Positions 45,201-59,744 of a stretch of DNA of 64,000 bases are shown one piece after another; the stretch's first letter is position 1; the number at the start of each line of letters is the position of its first letter. The translations under genes and the position numbers were made by a program. The notes below the pieces were generated by a model. The model ran no database searches and was not told where the DNA came from. It saw only the letters and a list, made by a program, of their open reading frames with translations. Where the stretch lies: assembly GCA_032209605.1 (NCBI GenBank), contig JASFXZ010000010.1:6903385-6967384 (forward strand), in the 5' to 3' direction. Source of the stretch: Mactromeris polynyma (lineage: Eukaryota > Mollusca > Bivalvia > Venerida > Mactridae).

Positions 45201-48200
45201 TTTTAGAAAGGAAGCATATGCTAATGCTCTCAAAATGACTTATAGTCCCATATAAGGATAAACTACCAAATTGAAATCAATCATATGACCAAACAACCAG
45301 TATAGAAATGTTGGTCATCTCGTGTTTGTAAGATACTAGTTTGTCACGTAATATTATGTTTCCCCAAAATGGTCACCTGACGCGGTGTAGAGAAAAATGA
45401 CATCCTTTAATACTCGGTACATGTTTACAATTACTCAATCAGCAATTTGCCACCGTCATACTTAACAATTATTTTGCACAATTCAGCTGCACATCTAAAA
45501 CAGTTCCTGTTATTTTAGTACTCTACATATATATAGACCCACGTGCCTAAAATTCTTGCATTGTTCACTTGAAATTGTCGTTCTTTTTTGTGTTTTCCTA
45601 AAGTTTAGAACTGCTTTGAATTTTGTTCATGGCTGCTTCAAAGAAGACACACTTTTTTGTCTCTAACTTTGACCAACACACGACACTACTGTTCACTGTA
45701 TACTGATGAAGGTTAGATTCAATCCAAGAACACACATTTCATGGACATAAAATGAGAGTACATAGCTCAGGGAATGTCACACTAACAAAACAAGCATATA
45801 GGAACCTTTTTGATGACCGGACGTGCTTCGGCAATAAGTTAGCAATTTTTCTTAAGTTATGAGTTTGAGGCGTCTATGTCTATACTTTTCTCGCATCATA
45901 TTCCTCACTTGCTTAAGAAAATGGTATTAACCAATTAAAAGATGTTGTCACGAACTTCCGGTGACATGCACACATACATTAGTTTGAAAATGCTTGAAAA
46001 ATGTCCACTAACATTTTGCATGAAATAAAATATATGTTTTAGTATTAAGCGTACACAATATCGAATTGGGTGGGACAAAGCTACTTTAACGTTAACATAA
46101 TAATTATTCGTATTAAATGTTGAATTTAAAATGTTAGTGATACATCAGCGTTTTTGAAGTTTACGTGACAATGAGAGTATTTTACGCGACTGTCTTTAAC
46201 ATTGCATATTGCATAAAATGGTTTACACTTTCGATTTGAATTAGAACTGTTAATCAATTGTCCGTCTTCAGGTTATGAATGTATGCAAATAAATACACAC
46301 AGATACAATAATGGCTTCATGTCAACTTAATTGAGCTTAATAGTTTATATTAACGTGTTGTTTATGTATAACAACGGATATGGTTCCTACGTCAACGTTT
46401 TAATCATTTAATCACGTGGGATAAAAGAAAGGATTATGTTTGCGTCAAACTCCACTTTCCATTTTCATCAAGATAAAGTTCAAGTGATGCCAGGTTCTTA
46501 CATCAATGGTCTTAGAACATATGTGGAACTGAATCACAAGCATCTATTATATTCTAACTGATATAAGCTGCTTAAGATGGCCGTGACGTAAAGAAACGCG
46601 TAAACACCTACCTCCCCATATTGAAATATCTAGTTTTGAGCTGTTCTGCAAAATGAACGGATATTTTATGACTAACTAATTTAGTATTTATATATAAAAT
46701 GCTTCAAACACAACCAAGTAAGAGGTTTTAAATCAGCCTAAGCAGCATTCTCTGACGATAAGGTCGAGTTTTAAAATTGTGTCACGTAAAATTCATGACC
46801 CCTGTGACATCCTTTGTTGGACTATAGCTATTTTATATTTGAGAATTATATCGACCTAAAATTTACCAACAACTGTTTATTAAAGTCACTTTATATATAA
46901 GTAGTCACATTGCTGTTGTTTGTCCTTTTTAAAGCTGAAATGATAACTTGAAATCTTAAAATCACGGTTGTTACACTGCGTTTTAAGGCGATCAGTCGTT
47001 TCCATGGGGTTAAAATCGTATAAGATTATTTATGAATGAGTTCTTTTCCGCGATTCCAATTTAATATTGAATCATACTATACTTTGCATACTTTATTTCT
47101 TTCTAGGGTTACTATTAGTCCAAGAATGTAAAAAAATAAGGCAGTGACTTGGTTTTGGCAGTTTCTTTGAGAATGGCTGAGCAACTTTATATGTTGGCTA
47201 ACCGATATACACCGTCGTGAATTTGAGTGAATAAGGATCGTGCCTAACATGTCGACAACTTCCCACCTACAGTGACAAGATAAGGTAACAAAAGGCTGAA
47301 AAGGTTAACAGAAAGGCTAGTTAGAAAACAATTCTACACCTATTTCAATTTCCGCACGAAACTTAATGTTGATCAATGATTTTCTACAAGAAAGTTGATA
47401 CATGTTACAAGTGCAAAAAGTGACAGATATGACGACAAATATATATTATTATCAGTGATAGCTATTTTAGCATTAACATCTACAATACAATACAATATCA
47501 TTTTATTGCATGAAACATGTTACAATGTTTATAGCAAACAAAAGTCAATACTACTATTCAAAATGTAGAAGAAATGCATGGATTTTCACAGAGCATCGCA
47601 AATTTTACATAATTTTCATACATTGGTTTGATTTCTACATAAATTGGCAAAGTAAATGAAATTTCGCAAGATTACATGTAGTTTTTGGATTTCCGCACAT
47701 GAGATTCGTAAATTTTTGTGTTTGGCAAGATGAAATAATAACTTTTTCAATATTGAATTATTAGATTTCTGTATTTTGGAGAAGTAAGTAAAAAGTGATA
47801 TTCATTTTCTCAGTATCATTACAATTATTACAGAATCTTTGATTTATATGTTGATTTTGATATCTTCCGCGTTCACTTGCCAAGTCATGAGAAGAAGTTC
47901 GAAATTTGGTTAAAGCTATTCTGATTTTTTTGTTTTAATGAAATTAAAATATAGTTCCATCGAAAATGAATGAGCAAAGAGACAGTATGTATTTAAGCGT
48001 CCTGTGTTATTAATAGATGAGTACCAACCTTGATAACACATATATAATATTCGTTGTTTTGATTAGTTATAATTAATTAAAAGTTCGCATTTGTTTAGCC
48101 ATATAAATGATAACCCACATTCATCAAGAATACGTTTTACTTGAAACATATGTATACACTGTAGATCACAATGGTTAGTTTGGCAAATCAAAGTTTATTG

Positions 48201-49954
48201 TTGAGCAATGACATTTATTAATACAACAGCAACAACAACTGTATTTATTCTTTGGCAATCTCATTTATTCATTTACAAAACTGTGAATAAATAAATGGAA
48301 GTTGTTTTCCTCGCCGTAAGTCAACACTTTTTCGACATATTTTTTTACATACGGCGGTCAGTTGGGACCTCACCAGTTTTTGCCGGAATTAATTATCAAC
48401 CAGTCAGTCCTAACTTACCATTTCCTAAGCAAATGACAACTTCCCAAAATGATGAATTGATCGAAGCAGCATCAGAAGCTATAGTAACAATAACATATAA
48501 TCGTTGTGCAGTCCCGCGCTGATCCCGATACCCCTACTTCGTGGGGTTATTTCATACACTGGGCCCCTCTCCATTCAATTTGTCATTTTTATGCTCTAGA
48601 GCATTTTTTAACCACTCTACCTTACAGTATTTCCTTTTTTAAACAAAATTGGGCGAACGAGATCAAGGTCATATACACCAGATGTCCGGGACAAGATGAA
48701 TTATTCCAATTTAAATCTTCAATTAGTATCAATTTAAGAAAATCATGTGATGTACTGACCCCTGTGGTATTATATATGATAACTTTAGACCATTCTTTAG
48801 AACAAATATTAAGTTGAACATGAATATTCATATTTCTAGAAATACAATGCTTCATAATAGGATTTGAGTGAACAAAATATGTGATGTTTTCTGTCGTAGT
48901 GCGGTAACAAAAAGAAGTTTACGGACGGTGAAGATTAAAGATCAAAGGGAATATAATGAATACAGGTGTATAGTATAAATATTGTATCAGTTCAAATAGT
49001 ATTTTAAACCTATCCTCATGGATTTGATGGAGTATTAAACAGAAGTTAATAAATTATATTTCCCCTGTTTTTGTAGTCATACGCTCGCGATGGTTTGTGG
49101 TTATTGGGGTATCAACGACATCAGATAATGAGGATTTATAGGGACGTAATGTTTGACATATTACTGGATTTTTTTCAATGAACAGACTCCCATAACAAAG
49201 ATATAGGCCCTATATGTAACGCTGAATCATTTTGTGAACATATTCAAATAGTGGTTGATTTTAATTAGCATTTATAGTAGGATACATTCTCTGTGGTTTG
49301 AGCCTTGACAAAGTTTCGGCCGACCCTTCAAAACTTATTGGCGCCAAATACTCCGGAAAGTGGACGGTACAGACCGGTACGCATTGCGTGTTTTTGGGTG
49401 TGCAATGAATTTAATGCACCGTATTGTTCCGTGTCATTAATATTTAGATATAAAATTTCAACAGACAAGTTTTTATGGGTGTTTTCCGCACAAATATGCA
49501 CGCAAACGGCATTTTTTTCAATAATCATATATTATTACACACTTCGAGATTTCATCTTTTGAAAATTTGAACAATAATTGTATTTTATGGCTATACTCTC
49601 CTATATTGGAGGAAACAAAAATCTATCTTAAACATAACTGTTATATATTACGTCTATACAGAAATCAACGTTATAATTGTTGTTAATGTCGTTTTTCGTG
49701 AAATATATAAAGCTATTCATCAAGGTGATGAAACGAACAACTTTATTTAACGGTTTTCGCCGATCAGAGTTTGGATTTGAATCTCGTGAGTTCAGCTAAG
49801 GGACACATTTAATGGTATTTTTCATAAAACGTGAACTGTATGGTGAAAATATTACCATAACATAGTTTGTTTTGGTTTGAAAGGAGTTATTTCATCCCTA
49901 ACTCAGAAATCTATTTATACAACAGAAGGATCAGAAAGAAACATGATTAATTAA
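42230..49954. other. Long gene-poor stretch
   Basis: Read for exons and families; nothing supported except repeat R2 at 49760-49915. ATG at 48295 gives seven codons up to a perfect donor GTAAGT (48316), but no partner exon is visible and it may be chance. Confidence 0.4.
49760..49915 (+). repeat. SINE-like repeat R2, copy B
   Basis: GTTTGGATTTGAATCTCG (box B-like) then GTTCAGCTAAGGGACACATTTA and ATCCCTAACTCAGAAATC, matching 41640-41830. Confidence 0.4.
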
Positions 49955-50186
49955 CCGCTGAGCATGGGATTTACAACCTCTTCTGTAAGTTACGTCTTTT
50001 CGAGAAAACGCAACATGTGATGTCACTATTTGCAAGCAAGAAATGATATTTACTCCGTATGGTCACTTCGTTTTCATATTGCCATATGTAGCAAATATTG
50101 CTGTCAGTACATGGTGACGTCACATGTGACGTTTCCTGGAAATGACGTCACTTGAAGAAGAAGTTGGAAATCGTACAGTGGCGCTC
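49955..50186 (+). mobile_element. CRE-MITE copy 4
   Basis: Left end rearranged (CGCTGAGCATGGGATTTAC), right end intact GTGGCGCTC. Contains GTGACGTCACATGTGACG and ATGACGTCACTTG. Confidence 0.82.
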
Positions 50187-50189
50187 AAT

Positions 50190-53100
50190 TGAAGGTTAGG
50201 TCTGACAGAGAAAAATATACCCCAAAAAAACCGGTAAACCAAGATAGATCATTACACGACAGAAAATGTGATTATAAAGCATATATGTTTAGCCCGGTAT
50301 TAATATTATTAACTCGTACAGTCGGGCATCGTTTATTCGACAACCTTATATCTGAATACTTGGTATCGTCCGAAATAAATATCAGGTCCCGTTGTATCTT
50401 CTTGCGCAGGTCGAATTGAAATGGGCTATTCGAAACCATGTATTATGCCTACTCGAAATAAAAAACATTTGGACTAAACGAGGTCCGAATTAACATACGT
50501 ACAGTTAAATTATAGTTCATAACTTTGAAACCTACTACAGTTGCAAATCTACAAAAAAGCAGCATCATCAATGTCAACTTGTCAAGCTAAAATCTTAGAA
50601 TGTATATTCATAATACAACAATAAAACATTTTTCCATATTACGAAATGAAAGTAGACTTATTGAGAAAGTTTTGAATATTTGAAATAAGACAGACCGGGC
50701 ATAGTCACTACATATTTAACTCGTTCATACTATTTTATCACGCAGTTGATGCGATATCTGTCTTGTAATGGTTTGTTAATTTTGTTTTTACAAATTCAAG
50801 GCAATATTCAGATCGGGTTGCAATAATTTCACAATTGTCTTTTTCAGCTATATATAACATATACATATGTTCGAATTACATATTTTATTAGGAAACAAAG
50901 CCTTGGAGTTATATATTAATAAGTTTATTTAGTCATTAAGGCAATGCGTCCATCATTCCACATGAATAAATGCAATACATTAACCATTTTACAATTTAAA
51001 GTTTACCAACATAATTACTTACATACATGTATTACAAACACGCATATTTATTTTTTTAAAGTAATTACTAAGTTAATTGGTAGGTTAATATATATATATA
51101 TAACAGATGATAGCTGATAGTTGATAATGGGGAGAATTGGGATTATTGTATATCCAATATGCATCTTCTCTTCGGTTAGCATTCTGCGAGTATTTATATT
51201 TAGGAAAATATATTGACATGATTACAGATGTATAATTAAACATGTTTCATTCGAAACTCATGGATAATTCTGTTGTCTTGTACACATATAATGATAAACC
51301 AAATTTTACGGATAAAGTTATTAAAATTATTACAACATTTAAGTCTAATTCAAGCCATGGTTGTGTAATAATTAGGAGATATAAATATTAATTATGCTAA
51401 AGTAGATATGTCAGAATATGAGACACGGCGTTAAGTTAACTAAGTCATACCATGCGAAATATGTGTCAATGTTTCGGACTCAAATGGCTTTGACACCGGA
51501 AGCATAATTTAAATTTAATTAAATACCGTAAAGTAATGAATTGTCGCGAACATTTTGAATTATGTAATTTTCTTTACGTAAATCAAGCCAACAATAAACA
51601 ATGTGAAGAAAAGACCCGAAGAATATACTGCTACTTATGTGACTCAATATGACGATAACACTTTAGTCGGATGACGAGATTGTGAAAGATGATACTTTGA
51701 GGAAAAAGAATACAGCTTACAGTATCACTATAAAACATCTCACTTTATTTAACTTAAAGCAGTATAAAGGACTTCATATCTTCTCTGATAGCTATATGCT
51801 ATTTTCAAAAACCGCCAGATCCGCATTTCATTTTACAAAATGACTTTCTATTAGCATTCCGAAACCGAAAGTAGACTAATTTTAGACATCAAAACGAAAG
51901 TAAAGAATTTTCTTCGACTCAATAAGAAATTCTGCCAAAATCGGAAAGGATCTTTCAAGAAATAGGGAGTGATATTAGGATCACGTAAAACATGAACGAT
52001 TTTCATACATGGTTCATTTCTGACATTGTCATATCCAATAGCATATGACGGTTGAGAAAAGTGTTTTCCGGAAGAAGTTTGGAGTTAAATAACTTATTTC
52101 TTGCAAAATATGTCAACTTAAGGGATGGGGTTTCATTCATGACCCAATGTTCATGAACAGTTTTACATACATTAATTACAAAGTACAATGTAAGCCTGCC
52201 ACTTTAACCAAATGACGTTTTTTGTAGTGATAGAACCTTAATATTTTGCAAAATGACAATTTAATATTAAGTAATTCGTACAAAGCCCTCAATATATTAC
52301 TATAGAGATATATTAAGATTGGGCATAATAATAAAAAGCTGAACATAACAATCCGTGTACTTGTATCTGCTTACGTGTAACTGTATGAGACATCCTTTGA
52401 TCATCTTAATCTAATTAACATTTCACATATATGACGTACATATTGTAATCGGATTCTGCTAAATATATCTACAACAATAACTGTAATAATTCTTGTAATA
52501 ACCTTGCTTATAATACGCAACTTCTCACGGCAAGGAAAAATCATAAACTTGTGTTTCCATTTGTCTCGGCATTAAAGCTGACTAATAAATGTTAATATAC
52601 TTTATTTTTTGCCTGCGCACAGACAGGCGTGTTTTTTTAAGGTTTGCTTTATAATACAAAATGTGCGAAACGTTTTCGCTTCAAATCTTTTCATAAAGAC
52701 AAGTTGAAATGAAAAAAAAAGTGTAATGCCTTTGTGTTTTTGCTCTTTTCATGTTGCTCAAATAAATGTCTTTCATATGTGACACTGATGTTTCTTGATT
52801 TCCCGTTGTAACTGCGCATTCAAGTTATTTTCATAATTTATGAGTATTTCAAGCGACATTGTAATTACTAAATTGTGGACGAATGTGAACATTTTCGCTG
52901 TAATCATCTGTTTGATCTGTGCCACCCAGATCTCATAAACTAATTTGTTCATCTTACTGCGGTTACAGCAAGCGACCTGTAAAAGTATCAATATAAGAAA
53001 GAACATAATACTGCGTTTCGAAATATATTCTAACTGTCAGAAAAATACAGATGAAAAGACCAACATCTTGGTATCAAAGTTAATGTTGATTATATAAACA

Positions 53101-53395
53101 CACTCAAAAGAAGTATAACACATTCTACGATTTAATAATGAAGTTTATAAGCTTTCTACAGAACATAAATCAAAATAATGTATAATTCATCTGCTTTGTA
53201 CAAGAATGAAAAAAAAGTTTAATTATAAACAATAGTCAGTTCAGGCATAATCATTTCAATAACATTGTAGTTGAATGTGTTTTGTAGAAATGATATCAAG
53301 TTAATAATGGCGCATATGCCATAAAGAAGTATGGAATTGCTACTTAGATAATAAATGTAATATCAAAGGAAATATATACTTTCAAATATTACTAT
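50190..53395. other. Non-coding, no feature seen
   Basis: AT-rich; no gene or recognised repeat. Confidence 0.5.
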
Positions 53396-53397
53396 TA

Positions 53398-53574
53398 CAG
53401 TAAAACCTCACTTAAATACCATCTCAATAATAAGACCACCTCGAAATTAAGACCACAATTTTCAAGTCCATTTTCCTTGTTTGCTCTTTATTCAACCTCA
53501 ATATTAAGACCACCTCAATAAGTAGACCATTTCTCAAGGGTTCCAAGAGTGTTCGTATTATTGAAGTTTTACTG
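53398..53574 (+). mobile_element. Tc1-type MITE copy c (complete)
   Basis: 177 bp, CAGTAAAACCTCAC to GAAGTTTTACTG, TA on both sides (53396-53397, 53575-53576). Confidence 0.88.
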
Positions 53575-53576
53575 TA

Positions 53577-55510
53577 ACACGATGGCTGCGAAAATGAACC
53601 ATTTGTGATTTTTGCGATGACTTAACTTAAATGCATATCATAAGAGATGGCACCAACGATAAAATGCCCCAAACTGAGTTCCCTAGTCTGTGACCTTGAC
53701 CTGGAAGATAGCTCCCTAACTCAGACCCCTGAACCATCATTATGTTTCAAACTAATTGATAAGTTAAACAGGAATCCCGTGAACCGTGCATAATATATAG
53801 ACACGAAAAGTAAGTCAATTTAACACAAAAAGTGTGAAATTGCAGCGTAACATATAAAACAAATGTACAGTCAACAACACAGAATACGTAAGAGTCGATG
53901 ACGTTAACACATGTTATTTTCCAACCAATCAACTACCGTCAAGTAATAGCGCTCGTCGATACACCGTCGAAATACACGTGTTCAATTTGGCAGTTTCTTT
54001 TATTTAGTACATCAAAATACTCGACTGTTTATAATTTGTAAACAATTAGTCAAGTTTCTCTTCTGTGGTTAAATGGGCTAATGAAATAACCACACTTTAC
54101 ACTATACTAAAGCCATAAAATCAGTTTAAATGATTCTTTATTCAAATTCTGTCTGCATCAAACTTAAACATAACAAAATGCGTGAATTAATAAACTCATA
54201 AATGCAGATCATTGTAAATCATAATTACATTATATGTCTGATGATATCCAAAGGTTTCTTTGTCCAAAGTGACAGCTTGAATGAACATTAACGATTCAAC
54301 AGAGAACATGTGATCATTAATGCTTACTTACAGACAAAACTTATGACTATCATTTCTTAATGCGCGTAATTTTATAATCTACAACACAGTGTCTTGTTTC
54401 GTATGCATTATATGACAAATGGCTTATACTAATTAATTAAGCTTTCTATAATGCTCACCTGTCTTATGTTCAAAGGCTTTCTAAGAAATCGTCGCCTCTG
54501 TGCGTTTTTTCACCTGTCACTCAAAATATAAACAATAAAATAGACATATCGTATGATTACATGGTAATTTGTTTTTGAAAGAATGACAAAATGTTTGGTG
54601 TCACAAAAAAAACGGTGTGAATATACAACGATCCATCATCAAGCTTTACCAGCGTTGAATGGTTCTATTCTTTGTAGAAAACAACGCGTTTTTATCGATG
54701 AGAACTTCTAACTGTGTTTTAGCCTGACCGATGACTCCACCATGCATAATATTTTGACATAGAAACACAATAATACGAGCTAATTCATCGTTCTAGAATA
54801 ATAAATTTAATGTTCTCGTTTCACATGCAAACATTATAAGCAGGTTTAGAGTATCATTGCTTGTCTTCTGGGGTCATAAAATGTAAGAAAACTGTTATAA
54901 TTAATGTGATATATTCATCTAAGATATAATTTATGAACAATTAAAACAAAATGAAGCACAAACGATCTTTGGTTGGAAATAGTTATAAATGTCTTCACTT
55001 AGTTGATGTACGTGATAATACAAACCATATGTGTTGTTTTATCAAATAATTTTTTTTTTCACATTTAATATTTTTCGACGAAACTTGTCGCTCAGTTATG
55101 ACTCAACCATCTTTGTAACTTGACAGGAGCATTAGGACAATGTTGTATTCATCAGAATAGCTTTGGGTGTCAAGGCTACACCATCTTATGTGAGCAGACT
55201 TTTTTTAACTACATCGATACATTAATCATCAAATTGTTAGCTTACTGAAATAATGATGGAGTATTTAAATGCACCAGAAGTTAGAAATGAGCAATTTCTC
55301 CATGTTGATAAATGGGTCGTGTCTGTATTAAATATATGTTGTTATACCGAAGTAGAAAGTAAATTTATATGTAGTCACCCTTGATGTACATCGCTTGTAC
55401 AGTTATTAGACAATTGCGACAATTTACAGGTAATTTCTTTGTGTGTGAATGTGAAATTCATTGTAATAGATTATGCATCACGAGGATAAGTCTCTTCAAT
55501 CGAAATACAA
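53577..55510. other. Non-coding, no feature seen
   Basis: A CTGTGACCTTGACCTGG stretch (53690-53706) recalls the nuclear-receptor repeat at 5571. Nothing else supported. Confidence 0.45.
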
Positions 55511-55693
55511 TATGTGACGTCACCATGTAAGCCTACTGACAGTAAGCAATATTTGCCTCATATGGCAATATGAAAACGAACTGACCAAACGGAGTAAATA
55601 TTGTTTTCTGCTTGCAAATAGTGACATCACATGTTACGTTTTCTTGAAATGACGTCACTTACAGAAGAGGTTGTAAATCCCATAGCAGCGCTC
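55511..55693 (-). mobile_element. CRE-MITE copy 5 (one end lost)
   Basis: Begins inside the element at ATGTGACGTCACCATGTAAG and runs to the intact end AGCAGCGCTC, followed by ATAT. About 50 bp of the other end are missing. Confidence 0.82.
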
Positions 55694-55699
55694 ATATGT

Positions 55700-57311
55700 T
55701 TTGTATGTGTTAATCATTTGAGTCGCAATCAGGTGATGATTAAGGCTACTGTCAACCTAAACCTTCCGTTTACTATTTTATCACTACAAACGGTAATAGT
55801 TTATATTGATTCCTCACTAGATAAGATGTTTTTGTGATTAAAAAATAATGTCGGCCAATTAACGTAATTAGTATCGGACCAATAATCTGCACGGAAAGTT
55901 TGGTCGTGACTGATCGACTTTATGTTAGATTCTTTAAAATTTTAAACTACAATCGGTAACTACGCCTTAATCAATGCGGGACGGATGTTACCGTAGTTAC
56001 CGTATGCAAATATTTTATTCATCCCAAGCAGAAAAAAACAATGTCACGTACAGGACCGAAATAACGTGACCTCTAAAATACTGATTAGCAAATAACTTAC
56101 CATGAACAGTTGAGTCTTTAATCACTCCTTATACAACTACGAATCAATCGTTATTTAATTGGCCCATAGCTAAATAAGTTAACATATTGGCTATATATTT
56201 GAAATATATAAATAAAAAAGTCATGTTTTGAGAAACACGAAAAATCGGTCAATGGCGCTAACGGGATTCATATAAGTCGGAGATCAGAAGAAACGCCAAT
56301 GCAATTGTTTTCAATAAATTGTTTCTTTAAATTGACAAAGATGATAAATAAATTTCGAATTTTCCGCTAAAACCTCTTAGCAGCTGACCAATGAAAATCC
56401 AGACAAGAATACATGCAAACCCCAACTGAACATCTTATCACATCCAGTATGATTTAAACACACACAATTACAAATATCACGGTATACGCTTATTTCTATA
56501 TACGACAGTAGTTTAGACGGATTTAGCATCAAATTGCGACCTTTATGGAAACTTTATAATCGGCAGTTAAAAATGTGTGCGTTTTGTTATCGTGACTCAG
56601 CATATTTATTCGGATGTATTCGGACCATTATTTGCCTGTATCGTACATCATCATGTATTATAGATCAATTAAAGTTGAAATGTAAATATTTATAGACACA
56701 ACAATCAATATTTGTAGACACCGATTATCAGCTCACGGTAGAATAAGGTCGCGTATTATCAAAGTTAAATTTGACGTAAGCGGAAAACGGTGTTTAAGTC
56801 AAATATTATTTCTGGTCACAGATTTTAAATATGGAGTAATTGTTTGATTTACGACCACAAAATAAGATATTACTAAAGTTCATCATGATTCCATTCGGTA
56901 TCTGATTGGCTTTGCCCAGTTCTTTACTGACCGCATGTTATTTTTGGAAAGGAAATGACACGATAATTTCACCACTCTGACGCAATATGTCCGAACGATA
57001 ACAGTCTTGTAACATGTCTCGGCTCGTATAACGGACTTTGGAAACATAAAAAAAATTCGTTGCTCATCCGATATCTTGTTCCTGTAATTAGATAAAAATA
57101 TATGACGTACGTAAATAAACTAGACCTTTGTACAAAAATGACTTGAGAAATAAGTTTCAATATGTCACGTATATTCGATGTACTTTTTTAGTAATAAGAA
57201 AATAGCACAGCAACCAAAACTGTTGAAATACTGCTGAATAAACGTTGATTGTTATTGATGGCCAAAGGCACTGTAGGCCTACGTGCATATTGTACCATTA
57301 ATCGTATATAT
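55700..57311. other. Non-coding, no feature seen
   Basis: AT-rich, no supported gene. Confidence 0.5.
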
Positions 57312-57527
57312 GAGTGCTGCTATGGAATTTACAACCTCTTCTGTAAGTGACGTCATTTCAAGAAAACGCAAGATATGATGTCACTATTTGCAAGCAGGAG
57401 ACAATATTTACTCCATATGGCCACTTCGTACTCGTATTGCCATATGGGGCAAATATTGCTTATTGTCAGTACATGGTGACGTCACATGTGACGTTTTCTG
57501 GAAATGACGTCACTTAAAGAAGAGGTT
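57312..57527 (+). mobile_element. CRE-MITE copy 6 (one end lost)
   Basis: Starts GAGTGCTGCTATGG after ATAT and matches the family to AAGAAGAGGTT, where the last about 25 bp are missing. Confidence 0.82.
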
Positions 57528-57594
57528 TAATTCTGAAGGACCAGTCTGTTATACCAGGATGGTAGACGATTGTACATAACGGTTCTATATTAGA

Positions 57595-57866
57595 GTTTTA
57601 CGACAACTTTTCTACATTATCTCAGTTATGTACGACAATCAGTAAACCAATCCAGTGTTCATGAGTTACCAACCAGTACTTTCATGTTCTTCTGCGAGCA
57701 ACTTTCCAACATGGCTAAGACGCGGAGGACTAATTACTTGCGTTATGTTATCTTCAGTCAAATTGTAATGGAGAACAGGCGTCTTACCAGTAGTTCAAAC
57801 CCACGTCCTCTTGTTTCGCAGTTGAGTGCTTTAATACCAACTGATATAACTGGGAGGACGAAAATA
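57595..57866 (-). repeat. tRNA-headed SINE, second copy type
   Basis: Minus-strand head near 57866-57795 with box A-like TATATCAGTTGGTATTAAAG and box B-like GTGGGTTTGAACTAC. The body shares ACCAACCAGTACT and CAACTTTCCAACATGG-type text with the SINE at 13101. Confidence 0.55.
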
Positions 57867-57869
57867 AAA

Positions 57870-59583
57870 GAGGATTAGTAAAAAAGGTAAAGATGAAATT
57901 TATCTCATCTTTCAAAACTGCGTTTAACACATATCTATCTACTCGTTTGTAGTCCTACTATAAATAATGGGAGGTAATAAAAGCTAAAATGGTGCCAATA
58001 ATATCAAACATCTGGCAATGTTCAAGCGTAGTATTATATATCAGAAAGAACATAATTAGAAGAAAAGTAGGGAAGTTTGCGAAACATGGTTAGAAAATCT
58101 AATTACTTTCCCTAAAAAAGAAGTGTGTAGGACTACAATATAGCAAACTACGAATACATAAATATAGTTAAATATGGAATGGAGGTCAAGCGATAACTTA
58201 ATTTATTATTATGAATAAGAAAAAACGACGCTACAATCGGATGACTTCGGATCTGTTTGTCCACGTGATACGGGGTATATATGATGCTTATTGTCCAAGA
58301 CTTCTGAACGAGTTTTTCATACTTGGGAATCAGATGTCTGTCAGTCGGGTAATAGATCAAGTTCTGAATTCAACTGGGTTGTATAAAAACGATTACCATC
58401 TGTATACAAACGATGACTTTCAAATTATTTATTTAATTATATCGACTTGGTGTAAGATAATATAAGTCGATTTAAATGTACTATTTACAGGCGATTTAAA
58501 ACTAATATCATTACTGATGTGCGTCACGCCCTTTTCTTATCCGATAAATAATTTCTCTCTCCTTTTCCCTTCACAATAGTCATATGATAATCGACCTTCT
58601 AATTTTTGAATGGAAACTCATAATTACTTTCCTAGTGTATTCATAATTTTCCGATGGCAATCATGCGCATTTAAAAGCTAAATGAAAACAATGTGATTAT
58701 CTCTATTTCTGATGTAACCTTCACCAATTACACTACTTCATAGTGTATTTGGCATACGTTAGATAAAAAACAACAAATTAACCATTTATTAGAAAATTGG
58801 TCGGTATAAATGAATACTTTGAACCGTAAACGATAAATTAATCACAGAATATATTAAATATTTCTATTCACATGTTCCTTATCAGAAAGATAAGCAAAAT
58901 TATTTGGCCCAATTTCTACTTTTTAAAGTAACGTTTGAACAAATTTGATTGAAAATGGAACATATTATTAAAACGTATTTGAATGCTTTAAATATATGTT
59001 ATGCTTAAATTTCAATCCGCGAATGAAGCGGTCCACACCCAGAATACTAGTTCCAAAATTAAACACATAAATAAAAGTACAGAGTCACATTAAACAACCA
59101 CTGGGTTTGGTCTTCTCAATTAACAGGTGTTATAATAGACAGAAAATTTATCTTCTTATTGTCACGTCAATATCAGTAATGTAAGATTACCCCTATCTAT
59201 AACATGTAAGAGAAAACAGACATCACCCAGTCTATATCAGGTATCTATATGGGCTATTTTCAAACTAGTCAATGACTTATATAAGAGTATATTTGCCACC
59301 ATTTTATGTTTTGTTAAATACTACATTGTGAAATACTGCACGATAACTCAGTTTACCAAAATTGATATGCAAAATTACGTCTTGATCAAAACAAAAAACA
59401 CAATTAACGATGTAGACATTCTCATTCATTCATCGTAAAAAATGCTCATTGATAATCAACACAAGCGGGAGATATTGTTGACTCTTTGGGGAATATTAAT
59501 TTATTGTAGGTAGTAAACCAAAACTGTTATCTAACTGAATTATAACTACCGCGAAAATACGAGGCCTCAGTGTAAAATATATA
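57870..59583. other. Non-coding, no feature seen
   Basis: No gene or recognised repeat in this AT-rich stretch. Confidence 0.5.
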
Positions 59584-59742
59584 CAGTAAAACATCACATG
59601 ATGACCACCTCGAAAATAAGTCGCTATCTTCAGGCACATTTCACTGTTTTGCTCTTTATTCAATCTCAAAATTAATACCACCTCATTATTATGACCAGTT
59701 TTCAGAAGCCCCGAGGGTGGTCGTTTTATTGAGGATTTACTG
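59584..59742 (+). mobile_element. Tc1-type MITE copy d
   Basis: 159 bp, CAGTAAAACATCAC to GAGGATTTACTG, TA on both sides (59582-59583, 59743-59744). More diverged than copies b and c. Confidence 0.82.
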
Positions 59743-59744
59743 TA

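Noticed and set aside
48295..48522. 75-codon frame with ATG and a perfect GTAAGT donor after seven codons
   Set aside because: Only seven codons precede the donor and no partner exon is visible. Chance is likely.
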